From positions 13,856 to 77,855 of the forward strand of contig JAWKHL010000009.1 of the NCBI GenBank assembly GCA_041394845.1: DNA of 64,000 nt, in the 5' to 3' direction. Made by a program: the position numbers and the translations under genes. This document shows, in pieces, positions 44,043 to 52,877 of the stretch. The DNA comes from JAHCHG01 sp041394845 (GTDB taxonomy: Bacteria > Acidobacteriota > Blastocatellia > Pyrinomonadales > Pyrinomonadaceae). A model generated the notes under the pieces. It was given only the letters and a program-made list of their open reading frames with translations, ran no database searches and had not been told where the DNA came from. The number at the start of each line of letters is the position of its first letter. The first letter of the stretch is position 1.

Positions 44043-45287
44043 ATGCGACTTATTTTTACATTTTACGCAGATGCTTTCTGGATCGCTCTGAAATCCATTC
44101 TGGAACATAAACTCCGGGCGTTTTTGACTCTTCTCGGCGTGATCATCGGCGTCGCATCGGTCGTCGTCGTCAGCGCTTCGATCACCGGATTGAACTCTTA
44201 CGTGACGGAAAAGGTCGCCAAAGTCCTCGGAGCCAATCATTTCATGATCAACCGGATGGCTTTTACCGGGAGAATGGAGGACGACGAGTTCGAACGCCGC
44301 AACAAGCGCAACAAAAAGGTCACGTGGGAAGAGTACGAATACGTCAAGGAAAAATGTAAGGCCTGCTCGACCGTCGGAGCGCAGATGATGTCGGGCACGG
44401 ATCTCAATCAGGACGGGATCGAGATGCCATCGGTACAGATCCAGGGCGTGACGGCCAATATGGGCGAGATCGAGGACAAGACCATCATCGAGGGACGTTT
44501 CATCTCCGATTCCGAGGTGGAAAGAACGGCCAAGGTGTGCGTCATCGGCTACGACGTCAAAGAGAAATTTTTCCCCGATCAAAGTCCGATCGGAAAAACG
44601 ATCAAGGTCCGGGGTTTGCCTCTGACGATCATCGGTCTTCAGGAAAAACGCGGTTCGATGTTGGGTCAGGCGCTCGACCGCAATTTGTACATGCCGATCA
44701 CGCTTCATCAGCAGATGTTCGAGAGGAGCAGCGGTCTTCAGATTCACGGCAAATCTGAAGACCGGGAATCCCTGACGCTGGCCATCGAGGACGCCCGGTT
44801 GAGCCTTCGCAACAGGAGAAAGCTGATCGGAAGCGACGAGGACACCTTCGGCCTCGTCAACACCACCGAGTTAAACGGCCAGATCGATCAGTTCACCGGC
44901 GCGATCGCCACCGTGGTCGTCCCGATCACGATGATCACGCTGATCGTCGGCGGGATCGTCGTGATGAACATCATGCTGGTTTCGGTAACCGAAAGAACCT
45001 TTGAAGTCGGGCTTCGAAAAGCCCTCGGCGCGACCCGCAAACAGATCCTTCTGCAGTTTCTGATCGAATCCGCCCTGCTTTGCGTGATGGGCGGCATCCT
45101 GGGAATAATCCTGGCCTTCGGGGTGACGAGTCTGATCACTTACATTTTCGAAATAACGATGACCGTTACGGCCTTTTACATCTTTATAGCGGTCTTTGTG
45201 TCCAGCGGGATCGGCGTCATCGCCGGACTTTATCCGGCTTTTAAGGCCTCGAAACTCGACCCGATCGTGGCTTTGACCCAGAGTTAG
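44043..45287 (+). CDS. MacB/FtsX-type ABC transporter permease
   Basis: 414 residues: N-terminal helix (about 18-40), a large periplasmic MacB_PCD domain and three C-terminal helices of the FtsX fold. Between the second and third helix is SVTERTFEVGLRKALGATR, the coupling-helix region that contacts the ATPase. Members act as mechanotransmission or lipoprotein/peptide exporters rather than importers. The next gene is a paralogous permease; no ATPase or HlyD-type partner is adjacent. Starts ATG at 44043. Confidence 0.92.
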   Translation: MRLIFTFYADAFWIALKSILEHKLRAFLTLLGVIIGVASVVVVSASITGLNSYVTEKVAKVLGANHFMINRMAFTGRMEDDEFERRNKRNKKVTWEEYEYVKEKCKACSTVGAQMMSGTDLNQDGIEMPSVQIQGVTANMGEIEDKTIIEGRFISDSEVERTAKVCVIGYDVKEKFFPDQSPIGKTIKVRGLPLTIIGLQEKRGSMLGQALDRNLYMPITLHQQMFERSSGLQIHGKSEDRESLTLAIEDARLSLRNRRKLIGSDEDTFGLVNTTELNGQIDQFTGAIATVVVPITMITLIVGGIVVMNIMLVSVTERTFEVGLRKALGATRKQILLQFLIESALLCVMGGILGIILAFGVTSLITYIFEITMTVTAFYIFIAVFVSSGIGVIAGLYPAFKASKLDPIVALTQS

Positions 45288-45395
45288 GACTTTTACCACA
45301 AAGGAGCAAAGGACATTAAGTCTTTCAAAAATTCAGTTGCCGGTCATCATTTTCCCGTTTTCATTGTGTCCTTGCGGTGAGAAAAAAAGGTTTTT

Positions 45396-46661
45396 ATGAA
45401 ATTATCGAGTTCATTACCGAGAGAAGTTTTAAAGATGGCGCTCGACAGCGTGATGTCGCACAAGTTCCGGTCGTTTTTGACCATTCTCGGCATCGTCGTC
45501 GGGGTTTTTACCGCCATCGTCGTCGCATCGATCCTGACCGGCGTCCGTCAGAGCATCGTCGCGATCATCGAAGATTACGGCACCAACAACATCTACGCCT
45601 TTCATTTGACGACCGGATTCGGCCCGCCGAACCGCGAGGAAAGAAACCGCAAACCGCTGACGATGGAAGACGCCGACGCCATCATTCGGCAATCGAACGC
45701 CATCGAGGAAATCACCAGCGTCGCGCCGAGCATCGGCTCGTTCGGCGACGGTTTCGACGACAATCTGATCTACGAGGACAAGAACTATCGCTGGGCTTTG
45801 ACCGACGGGGTCGAGCCGAACTATCCGCAGATCACCAATCTGGTTTTGCGCGAGGGGCGTTTCATCACCCAGGCCGACAACCAACAGCGGCGCAACGTTC
45901 TGGTCATCGGCGTCAATGCGGCCGACGCGCTGTTTCCCAACAAAGAGGGCGACATCGTCGGAAATTTCGTCCGGATGAACGGCCAGCAATGGGAGATCAT
46001 CGGGGTCATCGAAAAGCGGAAGGCCGGTTTTTTCGGCGAGAACGAAGAGGACCGCAAGGTCTTTCTGCCGATCCGCACCGCCCGCAAGGTCGCCCCGCAA
46101 AGAGATTACATCGTTCACATCATCAAGGCCAAGGAAAACCGCATCAAGGACGCCCTGCTCGACACGGAATCGGTTTTGCGGCAAAGGCGCGGAGTCAAAT
46201 TCGGCGAACCGAACGATTTCGACGTCAAGACGGCAGACAATTTCATCGAACAGTTCGATTCGATCCTCGGCGGGATCGGTCTGGCGGCCATCGCCATCTC
46301 GTGCCTCGGTCTCTTGGTCGGCGGGATCGGCGTGATGAACATCATGCTCGTTTCCGTAACCGAAAGAACCAAAGAGATCGGCATCCGCAAGGCCATCGGG
46401 GCGACCAAACGGGCGATCGTTCTGCAATTTTTGTTCGAGGCCATGACGCTCACCTTTTTCGGAGGCGTCATCGGCGTTATCATCGCCATCGGCATCTCTC
46501 AACTGCTGATCCTGATCTTTCCGAGCATTCCGGCCACCATTCCCCTGTGGGCGGTCACTCTCGGTTTGACGGTTTCAGTCTTCGTCGGTCTTGTCTTCGG
46601 CGTTTTCCCGGCCATGAAGGCGTCTCAACTCGATCCGATCGAATGTCTCAGATATGAGTAA
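45396..46661 (+). CDS. MacB/FtsX-type ABC transporter permease (second copy)
   Basis: 421 residues, same plan as 44043: first helix about 24-46, periplasmic MacB_PCD domain, three C-terminal helices, coupling segment SVTERTKEIGIRKAIGATK. A long open frame exists over the same bases in the frame starting near 45377, but its product is Arg/His-rich with no family features and is a shadow. The two permeases could form a heterodimer with an ATPase encoded elsewhere. Gap to the first permease is 108 bases. Confidence 0.92.
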   Translation: MKLSSSLPREVLKMALDSVMSHKFRSFLTILGIVVGVFTAIVVASILTGVRQSIVAIIEDYGTNNIYAFHLTTGFGPPNREERNRKPLTMEDADAIIRQSNAIEEITSVAPSIGSFGDGFDDNLIYEDKNYRWALTDGVEPNYPQITNLVLREGRFITQADNQQRRNVLVIGVNAADALFPNKEGDIVGNFVRMNGQQWEIIGVIEKRKAGFFGENEEDRKVFLPIRTARKVAPQRDYIVHIIKAKENRIKDALLDTESVLRQRRGVKFGEPNDFDVKTADNFIEQFDSILGGIGLAAIAISCLGLLVGGIGVMNIMLVSVTERTKEIGIRKAIGATKRAIVLQFLFEAMTLTFFGGVIGVIIAIGISQLLILIFPSIPATIPLWAVTLGLTVSVFVGLVFGVFPAMKASQLDPIECLRYE

Positions 46662-46666
46662 ACCGT

Positions 46667-46735
46667 GATGGGTGATGGGTGATGGGATTTCAGTTCACTT
46701 CCTATCACCCATCACCTATCACCTATCACCATTTT
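46667..46735. repeat. ATCACC-type word repeat, inverted pair
   Basis: GTGATGGGTGATGGGTGATG (46667 on) mirrored by TATCACCCATCACCTATCACC words up to 46731. It begins five bases after the permease stop and could fold into a long hairpin. Confidence 0.65.
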
Positions 46736-46755
46736 TTGCCCCCCGCCCGATTTTC

Positions 46756-46783
46756 CTGTAACTTAGTTGTAACTCTGTTACAG
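46756..46783 (+). promoter_or_regulatory. Operator-like inverted repeat before the rimB-like gene
   Basis: CTGTAAC (46756-46762) and GTTACAG (46777-46783), with an extra direct TGTAACT copy between. A related CCTGTAAC...TTTAAC arrangement sits before rimK (47288-47308). It ends two bases before the ATG, so binding there would block transcription or translation. Confidence 0.4.
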
Positions 46784-46785
46784 CT

Positions 46786-47271
46786 ATGGCCAAAGGCAGT
46801 CCAAATATCATCGGCCGGATCGATAAGGCGGATTTCCCGAAAATCAACCTGAAAAGGATCAAGGTCAAGATCGACACCGGCGCTTACACCTCTTCGTTTC
46901 ATTGCTGTAGGATCGAGGAGACGAAAGAGCGAAAACTGCGGGTGGTCTTTTTGGACCCGGACGATCCGAAATACACGGGCAAGGCATATCTTTTCAAGAG
47001 ATATTCAAAAAAAAGCGTCAAAAGCTCGAACGGCGAATCCGAAGAACGGTTCATCATCTCCACCAAGATCCGTTTTCACCGCCGGATCTACCGGGCCGAA
47101 TTTTCCCTGACCTACCGGCGGGAGATGCGTTATCCGGTCTTGATCGGGCGGAAATTTCTGGCCGAACATAATTTCGTCGTCAACCCGAGACTGCGCAATT
47201 ATCTGCACCAAAAGCGAAAGACAAAAAAACTTTCCGCCGAAAATGAGATAAAACCGACTCCGTCCGACTAA
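46786..47271 (+). CDS. RimB-like ATP-dependent zinc protease family protein
   Basis: 161 residues with the PF05618-type layout: an aspartyl-protease-like IDTGAYTSSFH near residue 30 and RYPVLIGRKFLAEH towards the end. In Pseudomonas the related RimB works with RimK, which adds glutamates to ribosomal protein S6, and is described as a modulating peptidase. The pairing with rimK 73 bases downstream supports that role here. The C-terminal 20 residues are basic and low complexity. Confidence 0.82.
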   Translation: MAKGSPNIIGRIDKADFPKINLKRIKVKIDTGAYTSSFHCCRIEETKERKLRVVFLDPDDPKYTGKAYLFKRYSKKSVKSSNGESEERFIISTKIRFHRRIYRAEFSLTYRREMRYPVLIGRKFLAEHNFVVNPRLRNYLHQKRKTKKLSAENEIKPTPSD

Positions 47272-47287
47272 ATGTTTTTTCCAAATC

Positions 47288-47308
47288 CCTGTAACATACC
47301 TTTAACAC
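47288..47308 (+). promoter_or_regulatory. Operator-like motif before rimK, resembling the one before the rimB-like gene
   Basis: CCTGTAAC with TAAC about 11 bases on; same spacing as at 46755-46773. Present in front of both genes of the pair. Confidence 0.35.
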
Positions 47309-47344
47309 CTATATTCTAATTTTTTACCAAAAGATAAAAATCCT

Positions 47345-48217
47345 ATGAAAATCGCCATTTTATCGGCCAATCCAAAACTTTATTCAACCCGGCGGCTGGT
47401 CGAAGCGGGGGCCAAACGCAAGCACGAGATGGTCGTCGTCAATCACACCAAATGCGTTTTGCAGATCGAGAAAAAAAACCCGATCATCATGTACGACGGC
47501 AAGGAGCTGGCCGGCATCGACGCCGTCATCCCGCGGATCGGCGCGTCGGTAACCTTTTTCGGAACGGCCGTCGTCCGGCAGTTCGAGATGCAGAAGATCT
47601 TCTCGGCGGTCGAATCGCAGGCCTTGGTCAAATCGCGCGACAAATTGCGCAGTCTGCAACTGCTCTCGCGCGCCGGACTGGGTCTGCCCAAAACGGTCTT
47701 CGCCAATTACACAAAGGACACCGAAAGCGTCGTCAAACTGCTCGGCTCGACCCCGATCATCCTCAAACTTCTGGAGGGAACGCAAGGTCTCGGCGTCATC
47801 ATGGCCGAAACCAAAAAGGCGGCGGAATCGGTTCTCGAAGCCTTTAACGGTCTGGAAGCGCGGGTCGTCCTTCAGGAATTCATCCACGAGGCCAAAGGAG
47901 CCGACATCCGCGCCTTCGTCGTCGATGGCAAGGTCGTCGGAGCGATGCGGCGGCAGGCCAAAGAGGGCGAGTTCCGCTCCAATCTCCACCGGGGCGGAAC
48001 GGCCGAACTGATCGATCTGAGCGACGAAGAAGAGGACGCCGCCATCAAATCGGCCCGCGTCATGGGCCTCGGGATCGCCGGCGTCGACATGCTCCAATCG
48101 AGCCGCGGCCCGCTGATCCTGGAAGTCAACTCCTCGCCCGGCCTCAAAGGCATCGAAGAAGCCACCAAAAAAGACATCGCCAGAGAGATCATCCGGTACG
48201 TGGAAAGACATGTCTAG
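47345..48217 (+). CDS. rimK: Ribosomal protein S6 glutamate ligase (ATP-grasp)
   Basis: Adds glutamate residues to the C terminus of ribosomal protein S6. 290 residues, full length. ATP-grasp signs: IILKLLEGTQGLGVIMAE, VVLQEFIHEAKGADIRAFVVDG and a metal site in GIAGVDMLQSSRGPLILEVNSSPGLKGIE. It follows the rimB-like gene but each gene has its own operator-like box, so the pair may not be a simple operon. In Pseudomonas RimK activity responds to c-di-GMP, which fits the c-di-GMP genes in this window. Confidence 0.93.
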   Translation: MKIAILSANPKLYSTRRLVEAGAKRKHEMVVVNHTKCVLQIEKKNPIIMYDGKELAGIDAVIPRIGASVTFFGTAVVRQFEMQKIFSAVESQALVKSRDKLRSLQLLSRAGLGLPKTVFANYTKDTESVVKLLGSTPIILKLLEGTQGLGVIMAETKKAAESVLEAFNGLEARVVLQEFIHEAKGADIRAFVVDGKVVGAMRRQAKEGEFRSNLHRGGTAELIDLSDEEEDAAIKSARVMGLGIAGVDMLQSSRGPLILEVNSSPGLKGIEEATKKDIAREIIRYVERHV

Positions 48218-48218
48218 A

Positions 48219-48313
48219 TTTTGGATTTTGGATTGCCGATTTTGGATTGATTTAGTTTTTTTTGAGAAATTCGAAATCAGACAAATCCAAAATCCAAAAT
48301 CTAAAACCCAAAA
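48219..48313. repeat. CCAAAATCC-type word repeat, inverted pair between convergent genes
   Basis: TAGATTTTGGATTTTGGATT (left, from about 48215) is mirrored by AATCCAAAATCCAAAATCTA (right, about 48284-48303) around a T/A-rich centre. It fills the whole gap between rimK and the minus-strand nuclease and could act as a two-way terminator. Confidence 0.7.
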
Positions 48314-49717
48314 TCAAATGAGTTGATACGTTTCTTCGTATTGCGGGACGTGAACGTTCCAGCCGTATTCGTCGCGGATGTGCTGGGCCATGGCGGCCGC
48401 GGCGGCGGGTTCGCCGTGGGTGGTGAATACGGTTTTGGGTTCGTTCGGCAGGCCTTTGAGCCAGCGCAAAACGGCTTTCCAGTCGGCGTGAGCCGAGAAA
48501 CCGCCGATCTCTTCCAGATGACAGCGAACCGGGATCCAGTCGCGCATGATCTTGACCTCTTTGGCGCCGTCCTGGATCTCCCGCCCGCGAGTTCCGGCCG
48601 CCTGATAGCCGACGAAAACCAGCGTGGCGTCCGGGTTCGGCAAAATGCGTTTGGCGTGATGCAGAACGCGCCCGCCCGAGATCATTCCCGAGGCGCTGAT
48701 GATGATGATCGCATCGTCGCGGCGGTTGATCTTTTTGGAATCCTCGCGGCTGTTGGTCGTCGTCATTGATTTGGTCCGCAAGGGGTGTTTTTTGTCGGCC
48801 AGAATGCTGGCGTATTCCTCGTCGTGTTCCTCGCGCCAGCGGTTATAGACCTGCGTCGCCTGTTTGGCCATCGGCGAATCGACGATCACCGGCAGAACCG
48901 GTATTTTGTGTTGTTCTTCCAATTCGCGGATCAGATAAAGGATCTCCTGCGTCCGCCCGACGGCAAAGGCCGGTATGAGGATCGGAGCGTTGCGCTTGAA
49001 ACCCTCGTTGATCACCCGGGCCAGAAGTTCTTCCGAGGGAACCTCATCGTGGAGACGGTCGCCGTAGGTCGATTCGACCATCAGATAATCGCAGGCCGGC
49101 GGCGGGGCCGGATCTTTCAGGATCGGCTGATCGTAATGTCCCAGATCGCCGGAAAAAAGAAATTTGATCGATTCGCCGTTTTCCCTCGCGTTTTCCATCT
49201 CGACCAGCACCAGACTGGCCCCCATGATATGTCCGGCGACGTTGAAACTGGCCTTGATCCCCGGACAGATCTCGACCGGCTGGCCGTCGTTCGGCACCGG
49301 CATCAGGCGTTCGAGAGTCTCCTCGGCGTCTTTCTCGTCATAAAGCGGGAGGGCGGGCGAATGGCTGGTCAGCCCTTTGCGGTTGCGGTAATCGGCCTCT
49401 TCTTCCTGAAGCCGGGCCGAATCGGGAAGAAGAATTTTCATCAGATCGGCCGTCGCCCGCGAGGTAAAGACGTTTCCGGCAAACCCCAGTTTGACCAGAC
49501 GCGGCAGAAATCCGGTGTGATCGATGTGAGCGTGAGTGATGATGACGGCATCGACATCCGCCGGTTCAAAGGGCAATTTCTCCCAGTTGCGCTGACGCAA
49601 CTCGCGCAATCCCTGAAAAAGACCGCAATCGACCAGCACCTTTTGCCCGTTATGTTCGAGCAGATATTTCGACCCCGTGACGGTTCCGACCCCGCCGTAA
49701 AATGATATTTTCGCCAT
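48314..49717 (-). CDS. Metallo-beta-lactamase/beta-CASP RNA-processing nuclease
   Basis: 467 residues. Opening GGVGTVTGSKYLLE; zinc motif THAHIDHTGFLPRL (HxHxDH); beta-CASP and RMMBL parts follow, with FSGDLGHYDQ, VESTYGDRLH and a C-terminal GGFSAHADWKAVL and TTHGEPAAA. This is the CPSF-like exonuclease branch (YSH1/Rv2752-like relatives found in bacteria), not RNase J, which is longer. Its ribosome site (GGGAGG) can be masked by an upstream CCTCCC (see findings). Confidence 0.92.
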   Translation of the reverse strand: MAKISFYGGVGTVTGSKYLLEHNGQKVLVDCGLFQGLRELRQRNWEKLPFEPADVDAVIITHAHIDHTGFLPRLVKLGFAGNVFTSRATADLMKILLPDSARLQEEEADYRNRKGLTSHSPALPLYDEKDAEETLERLMPVPNDGQPVEICPGIKASFNVAGHIMGASLVLVEMENARENGESIKFLFSGDLGHYDQPILKDPAPPPACDYLMVESTYGDRLHDEVPSEELLARVINEGFKRNAPILIPAFAVGRTQEILYLIRELEEQHKIPVLPVIVDSPMAKQATQVYNRWREEHDEEYASILADKKHPLRTKSMTTTNSREDSKKINRRDDAIIIISASGMISGGRVLHHAKRILPNPDATLVFVGYQAAGTRGREIQDGAKEVKIMRDWIPVRCHLEEIGGFSAHADWKAVLRWLKGLPNEPKTVFTTHGEPAAAAAMAQHIRDEYGWNVHVPQYEETYQLI

Positions 49718-49722
49718 TCGTT

Positions 49723-49784
49723 CCTCCCTTAAATTATTTGTTCCTTACGATTTTCCACTTTTCGGAAACAAAAGCAAAGGGAGG
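49723..49784 (-). promoter_or_regulatory. Possible ribosome-site-masking stem before the beta-CASP gene
   Basis: CCTCCCTT (plus 49723-49730, the complement of the ribosome site AAGGGAGG of the minus-strand gene) pairs with AAGGGAGG (plus 49777-49784) over a 46-base loop. If transcription starts upstream of 49784 the ribosome site would be buried. Confidence 0.4.
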
Positions 49785-49787
49785 ACA

Positions 49788-49870
49788 ATTTCGGATTTTA
49801 GATTTTGGATTTTGGATTTCGCCAAAAATAACCGGCTTAATCCAAAATCGGCAATCTAAAATCCGAAATC
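49788..49870. repeat. CCGAAATCC-type word repeat, inverted pair
   Basis: ATTTCGGATTTTAGATT (49789-49805) pairs perfectly with AATCTAAAATCCGAAAT (about 49853-49869). It ends at the stop codon of the kinase gene at 49871. Confidence 0.75.
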
Positions 49871-52684
49871 TCACGAGGCTCCTTCCATATCTTTGATCAG
49901 AACCAGATCGCTGTTGGCGATGCCGCGGACGATGAAGATCCGCCGACCGTCCCTCGACCAGATGAAATTGGTCAGTTCGCCCGATTTGAAATCGGTGAGG
50001 GCTTTTTCTTCCTTACTTTTCGGATCAAAATTCCAGATGTTGTCGGCTTCCTTTTTGGCGATATAAGTCAGCTGACGGCCGTCGGGCGACCATTTATAAC
50101 GGTTGTTCAGATCGAACTTGATCTTTTCCGGTTCTCCGCTGATCTCGTCGTTTTTCAGGGAAGCGATCTCGAGAGCGACATCAAAATCGGAGGTCTTGCT
50201 GTCATATTCGAACGAGATATAAGCCAGCGATTTGCCGTCGGGCGAAACCTGAGGAGACACTTCCGAAGCCTTGCTGTCCGGCAGTAAAGGGCTCGCCTCG
50301 CCGCCGCTGATCGGCACTTTCATCAGCGTTCCCCGGCCTCCGTCGCTCGTCTCACGGTTAAACAGAACGGTTTTGCCGTCGGCCGTGATCTGCAGATTGC
50401 CGTCCCGACCGTTCTTCACGCTGGTCAGTTGAACCGGATTGCTCCCGTTCGATTCCATCCGCCAGATTCCGAAAACATCGTTGCGGTTGGAACTGAAGAT
50501 GATGTATTTACCGTCGGGCGTGGCCACCGGATCGAAGTTGTATCGACCGTCCGATGTGATCTGCCTTTCGTCGGTTCCGTCCGGGTTGACCGAGAAGATG
50601 TTGATCTCCTTGCCGGTCAGTCGCGAATAGAGGATCTTGCCGTCGGACATCTGCGAAAGCCCCAAATAGCCCAAGAATGTCCGGCTTTCGCTCAAAAGCT
50701 GATTGATCTCTTTGGTGGCGGGATTAAAGGCCACGAGGCTTGAAATCCGGTCGACCTTGGTCGTAACGATCGTATTGCCGTCGGCCGAAACGCTCAGACT
50801 GGCGTAATCGCTGGTATCGGTCGTCACCTGTTTGATCAGTCCTTCCGGATAGGACGAGTGCCAGATCTGCATGTTGTCGTCGTTGTTTCTCTTGCCGATG
50901 AAGATGATCCCCTCGTTGTTCAGAAGCCACTGGAAATTGGTCGCCTTGACCCAACCCTCTTTGTTGAGCGCGCTCAACTCTTGGGGTTCGGTCGGCGTTT
51001 TGTTCTCGCCCGAAGCCGGGACGGCGATGATCTTGGTTCGCGGAAATGTCTGACTCGTATTTTCGTAACCGCCGAGCAAGAGCCTTTGGCCGTCGCCCGA
51101 CCAGATGACATCGTTGAACTTGTCGTAGCCGACCGCCTTCGTATCGATGAACGCCTCAAGATCGCCGCCTTCGAGATCGGAGATAAAGATCGTATCGCCG
51201 CCGTCGGTCGGGTTGTGGCGGATAAAGGACAGTTTTTGGCCGTCGGGTGAAAAGGAGACGCTGGAATCGATATCGTAAAGAATTTTTTTGCTCGCCCCGC
51301 CCAGAGTTGAAACCCGATACAAGGTGCCGACGCCGTTTTCGATTTGAACGTAATAGACAAACTCGCCGTCGGGCGAAAATTTCGGCTGATAGAAATGTTT
51401 CAGCGAAGATGGAACGATCTCGATGGTCGTGTCGGTCACCAGTTGGCGGACTACCAGTTTCGGTCTTCCGCCCTGAGTGTCAACGAAAGAAACGAATTTG
51501 CCGTCCGGCGAGACGGAGGCCAACTGGGCTTTCCCGTTATCGGTCTTGGCCGAAACCTGGATCGACTGAAAGACGGGTTTCGCTCCCGAGAACCATGACG
51601 GCAGATAAAACCAGGCTCCGGCCGCCACCGTCACGGCAAAGGCTATAACCAAGATCGACATGATCCGCCAGCCGACGTTGCCGGAAACGGTGTTGACCTG
51701 GGTTTTGACCCAGTTCCTTTTCTCGGCCGTGGTCGTTTCGGCCGAGATCGTCTGATGGATCAGCGTCTTGTTCTCGCTCGTGTCCTGCCGGGCCAGACCG
51801 ACCGTGTTGGAAAGATGGATCGCCCGGTTTTCGAGAGTGTTCTGTTCGAGTTGCGAACGAAGATCTTTCAGATCGAGCGAGAAATCCTTGATGCTCTGAT
51901 AGCGCTCATCGGCGTTCTTTTTGAGCGCTTTGCGCAGGATCCATTGCAGTTCCTCGGGGACCTCCTCGATCGGTTGCGGCTCGATGTGAATCAGCGCGGC
52001 CAGCGAATCGCTGACGGTTTCGCCCCCGAACGGATTCTTTCCGGTCAGCATTTCATAAAGAACGACGCCGATGCTCCAGACATCGGTTCTTTCGTCCGTT
52101 TCTTTCCCGCGCGCCTGTTCGGGCGACATATAGCGGACGCTTCCCATCACCATTCCGGGCTGGGTCTTGATCATCTGAATGGTCGCGTCCTCGGTTCCGG
52201 CGGTCTGATGAAGGGTCGGTTTGGCCAGACCGAAATCGAGGATCTTGGCGTAACCGTCGCGGCGGATCATGATGTTCTCCGGTTTGATGTCGCGGTGAAC
52301 GATCCGGGCTTCGTGGGCCACCGCCAGAGCGTCGGCGATCTGTTCGGCGATCCTGATCGAATCGAGCATCGACAGTTCGCCCCTTTCGATCTTTTCTCGG
52401 AGCGTTTTCCCGTCGACGTATTCGGTCGCGATGAAAAGCTTGTCGTCCTGTTCGTCGATCTCGTGAATGGTGATGATGTTGGGGTGATTGAGCGCCGAAG
52501 CGGCCTTGGCCTCCAGTTTGAAACGCTGGACGCGATCCAGATCACAACAGAATTCGGGCAACAGCACCTTGAGCGCCACATTGCGGTTAAGCTGTTCATC
52601 GTGCGCCAGATAGACCTCGCCCATCCCGCCCTCGCCGATTTTTGAGCGGATTTCGTAACGACCGAGTTTTGTGCCTGAAAGCAT
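49871..52684 (-). CDS. Ser/Thr protein kinase with PD40/TolB-like propeller
   Basis: 937 residues from the ATG at 52684 (GGGGA before it; a TTG four codons upstream is rejected). Kinase domain about 8-270 with GEGGMGEV, VALKVLLPE, VHRDIKPEN and LDFGLAKP. A membrane helix near 345-370 is followed by a large propeller of PD40 repeats (SPDGKFVSFVDT, SPDGEFVYYVQ, TPDGKYIIFSS, SPDGKSLAYIS and more), likely periplasmic sensor blades. Same architecture idea as 41359 but with propeller in place of TPR. Confidence 0.94.
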   Translation of the reverse strand: MLSGTKLGRYEIRSKIGEGGMGEVYLAHDEQLNRNVALKVLLPEFCCDLDRVQRFKLEAKAASALNHPNIITIHEIDEQDDKLFIATEYVDGKTLREKIERGELSMLDSIRIAEQIADALAVAHEARIVHRDIKPENIMIRRDGYAKILDFGLAKPTLHQTAGTEDATIQMIKTQPGMVMGSVRYMSPEQARGKETDERTDVWSIGVVLYEMLTGKNPFGGETVSDSLAALIHIEPQPIEEVPEELQWILRKALKKNADERYQSIKDFSLDLKDLRSQLEQNTLENRAIHLSNTVGLARQDTSENKTLIHQTISAETTTAEKRNWVKTQVNTVSGNVGWRIMSILVIAFAVTVAAGAWFYLPSWFSGAKPVFQSIQVSAKTDNGKAQLASVSPDGKFVSFVDTQGGRPKLVVRQLVTDTTIEIVPSSLKHFYQPKFSPDGEFVYYVQIENGVGTLYRVSTLGGASKKILYDIDSSVSFSPDGQKLSFIRHNPTDGGDTIFISDLEGGDLEAFIDTKAVGYDKFNDVIWSGDGQRLLLGGYENTSQTFPRTKIIAVPASGENKTPTEPQELSALNKEGWVKATNFQWLLNNEGIIFIGKRNNDDNMQIWHSSYPEGLIKQVTTDTSDYASLSVSADGNTIVTTKVDRISSLVAFNPATKEINQLLSESRTFLGYLGLSQMSDGKILYSRLTGKEINIFSVNPDGTDERQITSDGRYNFDPVATPDGKYIIFSSNRNDVFGIWRMESNGSNPVQLTSVKNGRDGNLQITADGKTVLFNRETSDGGRGTLMKVPISGGEASPLLPDSKASEVSPQVSPDGKSLAYISFEYDSKTSDFDVALEIASLKNDEISGEPEKIKFDLNNRYKWSPDGRQLTYIAKKEADNIWNFDPKSKEEKALTDFKSGELTNFIWSRDGRRIFIVRGIANSDLVLIKDMEGAS

Positions 52685-52877
52685 AAATTTCCCCAAAAGA
52701 CCTAAAATTTACTAAAGGATTTAACGTATGTAGGCGGGAAAAAGTTTAGAAACCTTCCTCGAAAAGTTTGCGCCGCCGTGCTTTTTTATTTCAATGATTT
52801 TACACATTAATTAAACACCGCCAAAGCCCTGCTTGTGACAGAAGCGGCGGCGCGACGCGCGTCTCCGACGAACTTTT

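Noticed and set aside
45377..46657. Long frame overlapping the second permease on the same strand
   Set aside because: Arg/His/Asp-rich, no domain; the permease frame at 45396 matches the MacB family end to end.
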